From: an uncultured Lachnospiraceae bacterium
Lineage (GTDB): Bacteria > Bacillota > Clostridia > Lachnospirales > Lachnospiraceae
Assembly: GCA_910579615.1 (NCBI GenBank)
Contig: CAJTUA010000004.1
Location: forward strand, 124,001 to 188,000
Length of the DNA: 64,000 nucleotides
Direction of reading: 5' to 3'
A program made the translations under genes and the position numbers. Below the pieces are notes generated by a model. The model searched no databases. It was given only the letters and a program-made list of their open reading frames with translations, and was not told the origin of the DNA. Positions 42,640 through 50,571 of this stretch are shown here, piece by piece. Every line of letters starts with the position of its first letter. The first letter of the stretch is position 1.

Positions 42640-43078
42640 GGTCTTTCTCCCTTTCCCTGCGCCACGCAGCAAATTCCTCCTCCGCCGTCTCCCTGCGGCT
42701 CTTAAAAAGAACATCCCCCGCCCGTGCCCTTTGCTCTTCACTAAGCTGTGCGCGCCTGCGCCGCAGCTTAGTACCCGAAACGGGCGGCAGGCTTGTCTCT
42801 TCTGGCTCACCGGACTTTTTTTTCAGGCTGTTCCAATACTCCCATTCCGCCTGTTCGCGCTTCAAATCCTCCGCGTAAAAAGGCTTCGTCAGCTTATAGA
42901 TATTGCGGAACGCCGCGAGTATGCCAAAGAATAAAAAGAGCAGGAATAAAAAGCTCGTCTTAAGCCATCGGTCCAGCCAGTACCCCAAAAAGGCTCCGAG
43001 GAAAATCGGCACAATCATGCTGATACCGATTTGTGTAATCATTAACAGCCCCTTAGCAACCGCTCCATTCCTTTTCAA
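42590..43078 (-). CDS. AtpZ/AtpI-type protein, first gene of the ATP synthase operon
   Basis: 162 aa. The two N-terminal membrane helices ITQIGISMIVPIFLGAFLGYWLD and FLFLLFLFFGILAAFRNIYKL are characteristic of the AtpZ/YmfA-type helix pair. The C-terminal half is a very basic tail (GTKLRRRRAQLSEEQRARAG). AtpZ proteins associate with AtpI and may transport Mg2+/Ca2+ or assist assembly. Position at the operon head supports this. Confidence 0.8.
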   Translation of the reverse strand: MKRNGAVAKGLLMITQIGISMIVPIFLGAFLGYWLDRWLKTSFLFLLFLFFGILAAFRNIYKLTKPFYAEDLKREQAEWEYWNSLKKKSGEPEETSLPPVSGTKLRRRRAQLSEEQRARAGDVLFKSRRETAEEEFAAWRREREKDHDGAACSGGKGNEDRK

Positions 43079-43172
43079 AGTGTATTACCCCTATCCTGTT
43101 ATTCTGAACCCCGCAAAATGGTTCCATTGCCACCCCATGGTCCTACGGCGGTTTTGAACATCCATAAATAAT

Positions 43173-43181
43173 ATCATATCA
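43173..43181 (-). promoter_or_regulatory. Extended -10 element of the ATP synthase operon
   Basis: Minus strand TGATATGAT fits a TGn-TATGAT extended -10, about 95 nt upstream of the first gene. No matching -35 at 17 bp, as often with extended -10 promoters. Confidence 0.45.
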
Positions 43182-43246
43182 CAAAATCCCAAAAATGTAT
43201 ACAATTTCTGCGGAATTTTTTTAAATTCCTTTTCTTCATTCTACAA

Positions 43247-43810
43247 TCATAGAACACCAAGATGCTCAAGCAGTATCTTTAAGCCGAGCAAAATCAGTAT
43301 CGCGCCACCCACAAACTCCGCCTTTGCCTTATATCTGGTTCCGAACAGATTGCCAATCTTTACGCCAAGCATGGAAAGCACAAAGGTTGTCATGCCAATC
43401 AACGTCACTGCCACCGGCATATTCTGATGGAGAAACGCAAATGTAATGCCGACCGCAAGCGCATCAATGCTTGTCGCGACTGCCATCACAAACATCGTTT
43501 TTACATCCAAATCCCCGCTTGCCTTTTCTTCCTCTTTCGAAAACGCCTCGCGTACCATATTGCCCCCAATAATTGCCAAAAGCACGAACGCAATCCAATG
43601 GTCAACCGCCTCGATTTTATCGGCAAACTGGATGCCAAGAAAATAACCGATTGCGGGCATCAGCGCCTGAAATCCCCCAAACCACAGCCCGACCACAGCG
43701 GCAGCCTTCCACGACATTTTCTTCATTGCCAGCCCCTTGCAGACGGACACCGCAAACGCGTCCATCGACAAGCCAACCGCAAGCACAAATAACGTTAAAT
43801 ATTCATTCAT
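43247..43810 (-). CDS. mntP: Manganese efflux pump MntP
   Basis: 187 aa, six membrane helices in two halves with the paired Asp motifs LSMDAFAVSVCKGLAMKK (about 15-31) and VATSIDALAVGITFAFLH (about 112-129) of the MntP/DUF204 family. It exports Mn2+. No yybP-ykoY riboswitch precedes this gene; that leader is on the CaCA antiporter at 48721 instead. Directly upstream lies copy 3 of the dispersed stem-loop element. The ribosome binding site GGAGAGGG is between element and ATG. Confidence 0.94.
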   Translation of the reverse strand: MNEYLTLFVLAVGLSMDAFAVSVCKGLAMKKMSWKAAAVVGLWFGGFQALMPAIGYFLGIQFADKIEAVDHWIAFVLLAIIGGNMVREAFSKEEEKASGDLDVKTMFVMAVATSIDALAVGITFAFLHQNMPVAVTLIGMTTFVLSMLGVKIGNLFGTRYKAKAEFVGGAILILLGLKILLEHLGVL

Positions 43811-43822
43811 TGCACCCTCTCC

Positions 43823-43891
43823 ATATAAAGTTCCGCGAGCCCCCTTCCCAGGCCCTAAAGCCGCAGTGGGGCTCGCTGTTTTAAGTTCCGC
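43823..43891 (-). repeat. Dispersed stem-loop element, copy 3, short form (upstream of mntP)
   Basis: Begins ATAAAGTTCCGC and ends CTGTTTTAAGTTCCGC on the plus strand. Outer arms GCGAGCCCC (43835-43843) / GGGGCTCGC (43868-43876) are perfectly complementary yet entirely different from the arms of the other copies. The middle and inner hairpins are missing, so this copy is about 69 bp instead of about 118. Confidence 0.8.
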
Positions 43892-43928
43892 CTTTGTATT
43901 TCATATGCAGCGTTTTCCGGAAATATGT

Positions 43929-44930
43929 TTATAGACCCTGTGTGGGGATATTCCCCATAAGCGCGACACCGATGACAAAATCCAGAAACTCATCGAACTG
44001 TCCAGGATATTTTTTACTGCTTACTACCCGCTCCTTCCCTTCCCATGTCAGATAAAGCTTCTGCACGGGTATCCCTCCCCGCTCTTCTTTTACGTAGCGG
44101 ACGTTTCGCAGGCTTCTCCACAAAAACTTCTTTTTCCCAAACAGACTGCCATAAACAATCTCCTCCTTCGTGTAGCGGATATTCTCCCGAAACAAAAAGA
44201 TAGCATAAAACAGCGCCGCAAGCCCCGCCGCAAACAAAAACGGGAAGAAAATCATCGTTTTGCCCGCGAACATCTGTGCCAGTGTATATTCCCCGGCAAA
44301 CGCGATGAATGCGCAAATGAAAAGCAGCAGTACCGCCAGTATAAGCATTGCCACCCCGGCGGCACGGCGCTTCATGACGCGCTCCCCGCTGCCGATGTCG
44401 CCGCCCTTTTTCACCTCTTTTGCACTGCACATACGCTTTGCCATGTCCGCAAAAAGGTCAAAATTTTCCCAGCTAAGGTCTGCCCCAACAAGCCACTTTC
44501 CATCCGCCCCATAAAGTACAAGTTTGTTTTTCTGCATCTCCATGCGGCCAATTTCCTGCCATTTTACATGGAGCATTTTCTTAAAAGGCCGTCCGATGAG
44601 CAGCTCTGTCTCGTCAAAAAACACATGCTTTGCATAAAAGATATAGCCTACGATAAAGCAGCCTGCACCAAACAAAATCCCGAGGAAAATCAACAGAATC
44701 GTCCACGGTTCCTCCTTCTGTGCCTCATCCCGGATTGCCATCGTGCCAAAGAAGACAAACATCCCGACAATCAGGACTCCGAGGAGATACATCCCGTAGC
44801 GCAGGGACGGGTTCTGGCGCATTACGGTTTTGTTCGCATCCACCCTTTTTTCTTCCCGCCTGCTGCTGCCAAAAAAGCCAACGATTACGGCCGCTGCCAC
44901 CCAAAATATCATTTCTATTATGTATCTCAT
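43929..44930 (-). CDS. Membrane protein with PH-like domains
   Basis: 333 aa. Two halves each have membrane-helix pairs (about 5-20, 46-65, 78-100; then 190-215, 226-250), followed by PH-like beta segments (VFFDETELLIGRPFKKMLHVKWQEIGRMEMQKNKLVLYGADG; YTKEEIVYGSLFGKKKFLWRSLRNVRYVKEERGG). It is of the bacterial PH-like/DUF6560 appearance; function unknown. It lies 53 nt downstream of the solute-binding lipoprotein gene, on the same strand. Confidence 0.65.
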   Translation of the reverse strand: MRYIIEMIFWVAAAVIVGFFGSSRREEKRVDANKTVMRQNPSLRYGMYLLGVLIVGMFVFFGTMAIRDEAQKEEPWTILLIFLGILFGAGCFIVGYIFYAKHVFFDETELLIGRPFKKMLHVKWQEIGRMEMQKNKLVLYGADGKWLVGADLSWENFDLFADMAKRMCSAKEVKKGGDIGSGERVMKRRAAGVAMLILAVLLLFICAFIAFAGEYTLAQMFAGKTMIFFPFLFAAGLAALFYAIFLFRENIRYTKEEIVYGSLFGKKKFLWRSLRNVRYVKEERGGIPVQKLYLTWEGKERVVSSKKYPGQFDEFLDFVIGVALMGNIPTQGL

Positions 44931-44983
44931 TTTGTCCCCTTTCCCTGTATTTCCCTAAATTTTCATATTTTCCCCTTTTGCAA

Positions 44984-46090
44984 TTACCTCGAATAGTAAA
45001 AATCCTCTCCCGGCAGTGCGCCGCCGACACTGGACGGCTCCTGGCCAAACAGTACATTCAGATATCCCGAAATACGTTTCTGCATCTCCTCGCCCTCAAT
45101 AAAAGCAATATTGCAATACGGGATTGCTTTCTTTGCAACTGCCGCCTTCACAATATCATATTTTTCCACAAGCTCCGCCGCCGCATCAACATTTTCTGTG
45201 ACATACTGCGTGGATGCCTGATATTCCGCAAGGAACGCATCCACCGCTTCCTTGTGCTCCATGGCAAATTCCCTGTTGATTAACACAACGCCTGTCACGA
45301 CCGAACTGCCGTCATCGGAAAAGCGCTCCCATTCCTCTGCCACATCAAGCGCAATGCGCAATTTTTCATTCTGTGTCATCGCCACGGTCACAAACGGCTG
45401 CGGGAGCATTGCCACCGCCGAATCGCTTTCTGCAAGGAGTGCCGCAACCTCCGATGCTTCCGATTTGTACTCAACCGTTACATCTTTTTCCGGGTCGAGC
45501 CCTGCCGCGCGCAGCAGATAATTCAGCGTGTATTCCGGTGTCGTGGCTTTTCCGGTGGAATAAATGGTCTTCCCCCTTAAATCTTCCACACTGTTTATAT
45601 TCTCCCCTGTCTCCAAAATGTAGAGCACGCTGATGGTATTGATTGCCGCCACCTGCACTTTCCCCTCTGTACGGTTGTACAAAACACTGGCAAGATTGCA
45701 GGGAACTGCTGCAATCTGGATGTTCCCTTTGACGATGTCTGCCGTAATCTCATCCGCAGCACCGGCAATCGTGAACTTGTAGTCATTTGTGGTATTGCCG
45801 TTTTCCGTTTCCTCCATCAGCCGGGTCATGCCGATTGCCGTCGGTCCTTTTAATGCCGCAACCGAAATCTCAAGCTTTTCCTCCGGGTTATCCTCCATGT
45901 CTGCCGTGGTTGGCGTTGGTGTTTTCTCAGCTTCTTGGCCACCTGATATGGCCGGCATTGTTTTCTCCCCATCCCCTGTCTTGTTGCCACAGCCGGACAG
46001 GAGGCCGCCCGCCACTGTGGTGAAGAACATTGCGCATAAGGCAAGCAGCAGTACCGTTTTGATTTGTTTGCTTAATAGTTTGTTTTTCAT
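44984..46090 (-). CDS. ABC transporter solute-binding lipoprotein, NMT1/SsuA-like
   Basis: 368 aa. Lipobox LLSGC gives Cys34 after a signal peptide with an unusually long n-region. After a Thr/Pro/Glu linker the body resembles NMT1/SsuA-type receptors for nitrate, sulfonate, thiamine precursors or riboflavin: ISVAALKGPTAIGMTRLMEE (phosphate/pyrimidine-like clamp start), VQVAAINTISVLYILETG, SVEDLRGKTIYSTGKATTPEYTLNYLLRAAGLDPEKDV. No permease or ATPase gene is adjacent, so it is an orphan receptor in this window. Copy 4 of the dispersed element lies directly upstream of its AGGAGG. Confidence 0.85.
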   Translation of the reverse strand: MKNKLLSKQIKTVLLLALCAMFFTTVAGGLLSGCGNKTGDGEKTMPAISGGQEAEKTPTPTTADMEDNPEEKLEISVAALKGPTAIGMTRLMEETENGNTTNDYKFTIAGAADEITADIVKGNIQIAAVPCNLASVLYNRTEGKVQVAAINTISVLYILETGENINSVEDLRGKTIYSTGKATTPEYTLNYLLRAAGLDPEKDVTVEYKSEASEVAALLAESDSAVAMLPQPFVTVAMTQNEKLRIALDVAEEWERFSDDGSSVVTGVVLINREFAMEHKEAVDAFLAEYQASTQYVTENVDAAAELVEKYDIVKAAVAKKAIPYCNIAFIEGEEMQKRISGYLNVLFGQEPSSVGGALPGEDFYYSR

Positions 46091-46105
46091 TATATTTTTC
46101 CTCCT

Positions 46106-46241
46106 ATTTTAAGTTCCGCATGTTCCCTCCCTACCCCCTTGAATGTCAGTGCAATTTTTGTCCGCTCCGCTCCCAAAAATTCCACTGGGGCGTTGTACGG
46201 GAACATGCTGTTTTAAGTTCCGCATGTTCCCTCCCTACCCC
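46106..46241 (-). repeat. Dispersed stem-loop element, copy 4, with partial tandem second unit
   Basis: Plus-strand unit 46107-46210 has outer arms GCATGTTCCC (46118-46127) / GGGAACATGC (46199-46208), a middle pair, and inner arms around the loop TCCGCTCCGCTCC. The first 31 nt of the unit (46107-46137) recur identically at 46211-46241, so a second unit begins but is cut off by the 3' end of the upstream gene. The AGGAGG of the receptor gene abuts the border. Confidence 0.86.
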
Positions 46242-46247
46242 ACCTTC

Positions 46248-47660
46248 TCAAGTCCGTTTTCCGAATTTTAGTCCGCGTTTTTTCTTTTCTTTTTTATTTT
46301 GTTTGGCTTTCTTGGCTTTTTCCCTCGTATCGTCCGCATCCGGGGCGGCTTTCACGGCAGCTTCATCCGAAGCGCCTTCTCCTCCTTCCAATGCTGCAGC
46401 AGCTTGTTCCTGCTCTTCCTTCCATTGGTAATATTCTGCGTCAAGGTCAACATTGCCCTCGCCAAGCTGGTCAAAATATGCCTGGTTTACTTTTATCTCA
46501 TAGGAAACCCGCTTGACTGGCTCTTCATACGGCTGACCGACATCTTCATAGATTGCCGTGCCGATTTTGCGCACCGGGCGCTGTTCCTCTTTTGCCCACT
46601 CTGCTTCCAGGTCCGGAACCATGCGGGCATGCTGCGATGCCGGGCGTTTATGCTTGTAGGTGTACCTGCTGTTCTGCTTCCCGGCAGTTTTCTGCGGATT
46701 CTTGCCGGATACCGGCATATTTCCGCCACCCTGCTCCCCGGTTTTTACGCTGGATGCCGACATATTCCCGCCGCCCTGTTTTCCAGTTTTTACGCCGGAT
46801 GCCGACGCATTCCCGCCGCCTATATTCCCGCCATTTGCAGCAAAAGCGGCATCCTCTGCGTCTTGGTTTTCCGCCACCTTCTTTTTACCGCTGCCCGGCT
46901 CCTGGCTTTCCTCATCTGCATCCATCCCGCCCACTTCACGGACAGCCTCCACCCGGACACCATTATCCACAGCTTCCTGCGCGGCATCCGGCTCCAAAGC
47001 CACTATGCTACCGGCATCCGCTTCCGGCAAGAAGCCCGTCCCATCCTCATCTTCCCCGAATGGCTCATCTTCCTCATACGGTTCATCTTCCTCCTCATAC
47101 TCATCCCAGTATTCGTCGGCTTCCTCCCCGTACTCGGCTTCCCCCGACCGTGCGCGCGCCGCCTCCATTTTCTGCAGACGTTTATTTTCATGTTCTATTA
47201 TCTTTAAATATTTTCCGCCCTGCGCCATCGCGGTCAGCAGCTGCTTAATCTCCTCCTGGTCCTCACTGAGCAGCCTCGCATGCGAATCAAGCCTGCCCGC
47301 CATGCGCGCATACTGCTCCCAAAGCTCCTCCTTTGCATCCGCCACCAAATCATGCAGCTCCTCAAGCATATTATCCGTATAAATCAGCGATGCCGCGTAA
47401 ACATCATCCGCACCCGCCTGCGCGGCCGCCTTGATTCTCTCTCCTTCGCGCTGATAAGCAGTCATCCCCCGCTCCCTGCTCTCCGCCGTACCCTCATACT
47501 CATCCATCATGCGGATGACGGCGTAGCTGAGCTTTTCCAACAAACGGAACAATTCCTTTTTCGGCACAATGATTTTCCCTTCGCCCTCATTCCCATATGG
47601 CTCGCATTTCGCGAACAATACATGAATCCGGCGCATGATCTGTTCCAACTCTTCCATCAA
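46248..47660 (-). CDS. Acidic coiled-coil protein with 15-residue repeats, unknown function
   Basis: 470 aa, no signal peptide or membrane helix. About 1-175 are charged alpha-helix (VPKKELFRLLEKLSYAVIRMMDEYEG, EELHDLVADAKEELWEQYARMAGRL) with a coiled-coil look. About 176-215 are strongly acidic (EYWDEYEEEDEPYEEDEPFGEDED). About 280-325 hold three 15-residue repeats starting with GGGN (SASGVKTGKQ, SASSVKTGEQ, PVSGKNPQK). The C-terminus is Lys-rich (KAKKAKQNKKEKKKRGLKFGKRT). An envelope- or division-scaffold-like role (DivIVA-like) is conceivable but unsupported. Start MMEEL; it could be one codon later. Confidence 0.7.
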   Translation of the reverse strand: MMEELEQIMRRIHVLFAKCEPYGNEGEGKIIVPKKELFRLLEKLSYAVIRMMDEYEGTAESRERGMTAYQREGERIKAAAQAGADDVYAASLIYTDNMLEELHDLVADAKEELWEQYARMAGRLDSHARLLSEDQEEIKQLLTAMAQGGKYLKIIEHENKRLQKMEAARARSGEAEYGEEADEYWDEYEEEDEPYEEDEPFGEDEDGTGFLPEADAGSIVALEPDAAQEAVDNGVRVEAVREVGGMDADEESQEPGSGKKKVAENQDAEDAAFAANGGNIGGGNASASGVKTGKQGGGNMSASSVKTGEQGGGNMPVSGKNPQKTAGKQNSRYTYKHKRPASQHARMVPDLEAEWAKEEQRPVRKIGTAIYEDVGQPYEEPVKRVSYEIKVNQAYFDQLGEGNVDLDAEYYQWKEEQEQAAAALEGGEGASDEAAVKAAPDADDTREKAKKAKQNKKEKKKRGLKFGKRT

Positions 47661-47758
47661 TAACCATGCCTTTCTGTTTTATGGGTCAGTTCCGATATAG
47701 TGTACCACAGGCGGCGCATTATTTCTACCTTTTTCTTTCTTATGTTTCTGTGTTTTTT

Positions 47759-48721
47759 CTACTTCCCAATGCACAGATAAACAAAATATGCCACATAGCC
47801 GAGCAGCATAACCGCACCGCCTGCCCGGTCAAGCTTCTTTTTGCGGAACACGCACAAAAGCAGCAGTACCGCCGCCGCAATTGCAATTCCCATATCCACC
47901 ACAAAGCCGCCCGCGAACGGCACTGGCAAAATCACGGATGTTGTGCCGACAACAAAGAGAATGTTCATAATATTACTGCCCACGATATTCCCAATCGCAA
48001 TGTCTGCCTTGCCCTTGCGCGCCGCCGACACGCTTGTCACAAGCTCTGGCAGGGAAGTGCCGAGTGCAATAATGGTCAGTCCGATGAACTTTGGCGATAA
48101 TCCTGCAATCTCCGCGATTTCCGTCGCCGCGTCAACCGTCACATCACTGCCGACAACGACAAGCGCAAGCCCAATGACAACGAACAGCAGCAGTTTCCCA
48201 ACACTTGCCTTCTCCTTCTTTTCCTCCGTCTCCTCCGGCTTTTGGTTTTTCGTCATCCGGTACAGATATATAATGTAAACAATGAAAAACACCCACAGGA
48301 GCAAGCCCTCCACACGGCTTACCTCATTCCCCGTAATACCGAAAATAAGCAGCAGCACGGTAACCCCAATCATAAACGGAATCTCATAGCGGATGGTCGA
48401 GCGCTGTACTGCCACCGCCGCAATCACGGCAGTCAGCCCAAGAATAATCAGGATATTTAAAATATTGCTGCCAACCACATTCCCGATTGTGATGTCCACA
48501 GTGCCCTTTGAAGCATCCGCCGCCCCCTTAAACGCTGCCGAAATACTGACCGCCGCCTCCGGTGCGCTCGTTCCCATCGCCACAATGGTCAGCCCGATGA
48601 CAAGCTGCGGGATGCCAAAGCGCTCCGCAATCCCCGCCGCACCGTCCACAAACCAGTCCGCCCCCTTCACAAGCATGGCAAAGCCCACAACGACCAGAAG
48701 AACCTGCAATAATACATTCAT
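47759..48721 (-). CDS. Calcium/sodium antiporter family protein (CaCA, YrbG type)
   Basis: 320 aa with ten membrane helices in two inverted halves. The alpha-repeats are intact as TIVAMGTSAPEAAVSISAAF (about 41-60) and TIIALGTSLPELVTSVSAARKG (about 204-225), containing the cation-binding Glu residues. It exchanges a divalent cation for Na+ or H+. Because a yybP-ykoY Mn2+ riboswitch controls it, Mn2+ (or Ca2+/Mn2+) is the likely exported ion, although sequence alone does not decide. The start at 48721 has GGAGG 8 nt upstream; a longer frame runs into the riboswitch and is not real. Confidence 0.92.
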   Translation of the reverse strand: MNVLLQVLLVVVGFAMLVKGADWFVDGAAGIAERFGIPQLVIGLTIVAMGTSAPEAAVSISAAFKGAADASKGTVDITIGNVVGSNILNILIILGLTAVIAAVAVQRSTIRYEIPFMIGVTVLLLIFGITGNEVSRVEGLLLWVFFIVYIIYLYRMTKNQKPEETEEKKEKASVGKLLLFVVIGLALVVVGSDVTVDAATEIAEIAGLSPKFIGLTIIALGTSLPELVTSVSAARKGKADIAIGNIVGSNIMNILFVVGTTSVILPVPFAGGFVVDMGIAIAAAVLLLLCVFRKKKLDRAGGAVMLLGYVAYFVYLCIGK

Positions 48722-48846
48722 AATTTTCGCCTCCATCATTTCCGCAAAGTATTTTGTCCTGCTTTGCTTTTTTGTATGTGGGGAAGCGTATTTTCCAGAC
48801 ATACTTTGCTGCGAATCCGCCAAAAAGCGCCCCGGTACATAAAAAG

Positions 48847-48990
48847 CGAGACTTCTGCCGTAATAATAAAATTATTATTACAACAAAAGTCTCGCTGCTT
48901 CGTTACGACCCGGAGCCCGCGCACATGCGCCAAAGCTCGTACTGACGATATCGCAAACATCCATCCGGATGCCAACTACTCCCCTTTATT
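48847..48990 (-). promoter_or_regulatory. yybP-ykoY (Mn2+) riboswitch with terminator
   Basis: Read on the minus strand: AAAGGGGAGTAG near 48990-48977, then CGTCAGTACGAG, GGCGCATGTGCGCGGGCTCC and finally GCAGCGAGACTTTTGT, the conserved blocks of the yybP-ykoY aptamer in order. The last block also forms the 5' arm of a terminator, AGCGAGACTT / AAGTCTCGCT followed by five T (48898 down to about 48842), with an inner TAATAATAA / TTATTATTA stem. Mn2+ binding should stabilise the aptamer and prevent the terminator, turning the antiporter on. Confidence 0.92.
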
Positions 48991-48997
48991 TATTTTT

Positions 48998-49026
48998 ACG
49001 ATAGCAGACAGGCTTTGATTTGTCAA
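48998..49026 (-). promoter_or_regulatory. Promoter of the riboswitch-antiporter transcript
   Basis: Minus strand TTGACA (49026-49021), 17-bp spacer, TATCGT (49003-48998), just upstream of the aptamer. Confidence 0.7.
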
Positions 49027-49078
49027 GAATTTTTTCGATTATTTTCACTTTTGTAACATGCGCGATGCAGAAACGGAA

Positions 49079-50557
49079 TTATTGGTTGTATTTTTCCACA
49101 ATCCTTTCGTACTCCTGCCTCGTCACCGGAATCACTGTCCCGTGGCGCGGACGCTTCTGCGGCAGGCTGTAACCCCTCTTCCGCTCAAATTCCGCCGTCT
49201 TTAAATCCTTTGTAATCATCATGTAGTAACCGCTTCCGACAAAATGGTCAAGCAGCAGGCAGAACCGGTTTCCGTCCACCTGGTCTTTCTCATGCAGCGC
49301 AAAACAGCAGGGGCCTTCCACCCCCTCCTGCGCGCCCAGCGATTCCGATTCCACCTCCGCCCACTCCCCGAGCAGCCTGTCCGCGCGCTCCATAATAATG
49401 CGGCTTTTGTCCTCATATTTCGTGAAGCGGTAATAGGTACTGCCGTCCCGGACGACGGTCGTATCAATCACACTGAACGGATAGTCAATCCATACCTTTG
49501 GCTCCGTAAAATTATAAAAATCGCGTGTTTTGACATAATAAATCCGCTGTTTGGCATGATTGTCCGCTGCAACGCGGGATGCCCAGAAAACCAGATATTC
49601 CCCCGTCAGCTCGTCATAAAATGCCTCCGGCGCCCAGGTACAGCCCGCCGCGTCTGAATTGACCTTTACAAGGCGCGGCTTAGACCAGTTTACCAAATCC
49701 ATGGATTCCCAGATAAAAATTGACTGGCTGCCCGCGCGCTGCGCCTTCCCCCAATCGCCGTCCTTTGCAATGCACAAATCGGTCGCAATGATAAAAAAGC
49801 GGTCCCCTTCCGCCGAGCGCAAAAGGAACGGGTCACGTATGCCGGTGGTACCAAGCTCCGTTGTAAGCACCGGCTGCCCCTTGTTCGTATCCTTCCATGT
49901 AAAGCCATCCTCACTCGTCGCAAAAAAGATATTTTCCTGGTTGACGCCGTTCCCGACAAAATAGGAGAACAGATATTCTGTGTACTCTGCCTCCTCCGGC
50001 TTTGCAAGCACCGTCACCTCAAAGTCCTTCCGCAGTGTTACGCCGTCCATTGTCAGCCACGCATATAACGCCACTTTCACGTCCTGCGCCTGGCGCACCA
50101 CAACACCTGCCGGCACCGCATCGTATCCTTCCTGCGGCAGTTCCCTGTCCGAAATAACCGCGGGGTCGGAAGACTCCCATGTGATTGCAGAACCATTCTC
50201 CCCCTCCGCCGCAAGATACAGATTGCCCCTTACCGCATCCGCACCGAGCACGGTGAGCACCTCATAATCCGCGCGCAGCGCTGCGGATGCCTGCTCAAAG
50301 TGGTTCTCAAACTCCGCCATGCCCTGATTTTCACCCTCCCCGTTTTCCACATCCTGATTTCCCATGTCCGTTTCCTTTCCTTCGGAACCCGTTTCCGAAT
50401 CCGTTTTCTGTGCCTGCCCGTCCTGCAAAACCTGCGGACTTTTTTTGTCATCCTTTTTTCCGCACCCCGCCGCCGAGGCAGACAAGGTGAGCGCAAGCAG
50501 GAATATGCCTGCCACCGCTCGAGCCGCTTTCTCCTTCCCCCACAATGTTTTCGCCAT
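49079..50557 (-). CDS. GH43-like lipoprotein with Ig-like domain
   Basis: 492 aa. Lipobox SAAGC (Cys32 from the start used). An acidic linker (about 35-80) leads to an atrophied bacterial Ig-like domain (about 90-185, SAITWESSDPAVISDRELP). The C-terminal five-bladed propeller (about 190-492) has GTTGIRDPFLLRSAEGDRFFIIATD and GCTWAPEAFYDELTGEYLVFWAS, where the Asp and Glu fit GH43 active-site positions. Function: surface hydrolysis of arabinose- or xylose-containing glycans (inference). The stop is 14 nt... from the neighbour in the reverse sense: the next GH43 gene lies immediately upstream and both are probably co-transcribed. The start at 50557 follows AAGGGG. Confidence 0.83.
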   Translation of the reverse strand: MAKTLWGKEKAARAVAGIFLLALTLSASAAGCGKKDDKKSPQVLQDGQAQKTDSETGSEGKETDMGNQDVENGEGENQGMAEFENHFEQASAALRADYEVLTVLGADAVRGNLYLAAEGENGSAITWESSDPAVISDRELPQEGYDAVPAGVVVRQAQDVKVALYAWLTMDGVTLRKDFEVTVLAKPEEAEYTEYLFSYFVGNGVNQENIFFATSEDGFTWKDTNKGQPVLTTELGTTGIRDPFLLRSAEGDRFFIIATDLCIAKDGDWGKAQRAGSQSIFIWESMDLVNWSKPRLVKVNSDAAGCTWAPEAFYDELTGEYLVFWASRVAADNHAKQRIYYVKTRDFYNFTEPKVWIDYPFSVIDTTVVRDGSTYYRFTKYEDKSRIIMERADRLLGEWAEVESESLGAQEGVEGPCCFALHEKDQVDGNRFCLLLDHFVGSGYYMMITKDLKTAEFERKRGYSLPQKRPRHGTVIPVTRQEYERIVEKYNQ

Positions 50558-50571
50558 CACAGCCGCCCCTT

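Noticed and set aside
46299..47382. Long plus-strand frames opposite the acidic coiled-coil gene (up to 302 codons)
   Set aside because: They are antisense to a gene with strong codon bias, their content (Pro, Ser, Arg, His-rich) is typical of antisense frames, and they have no ribosome binding site.
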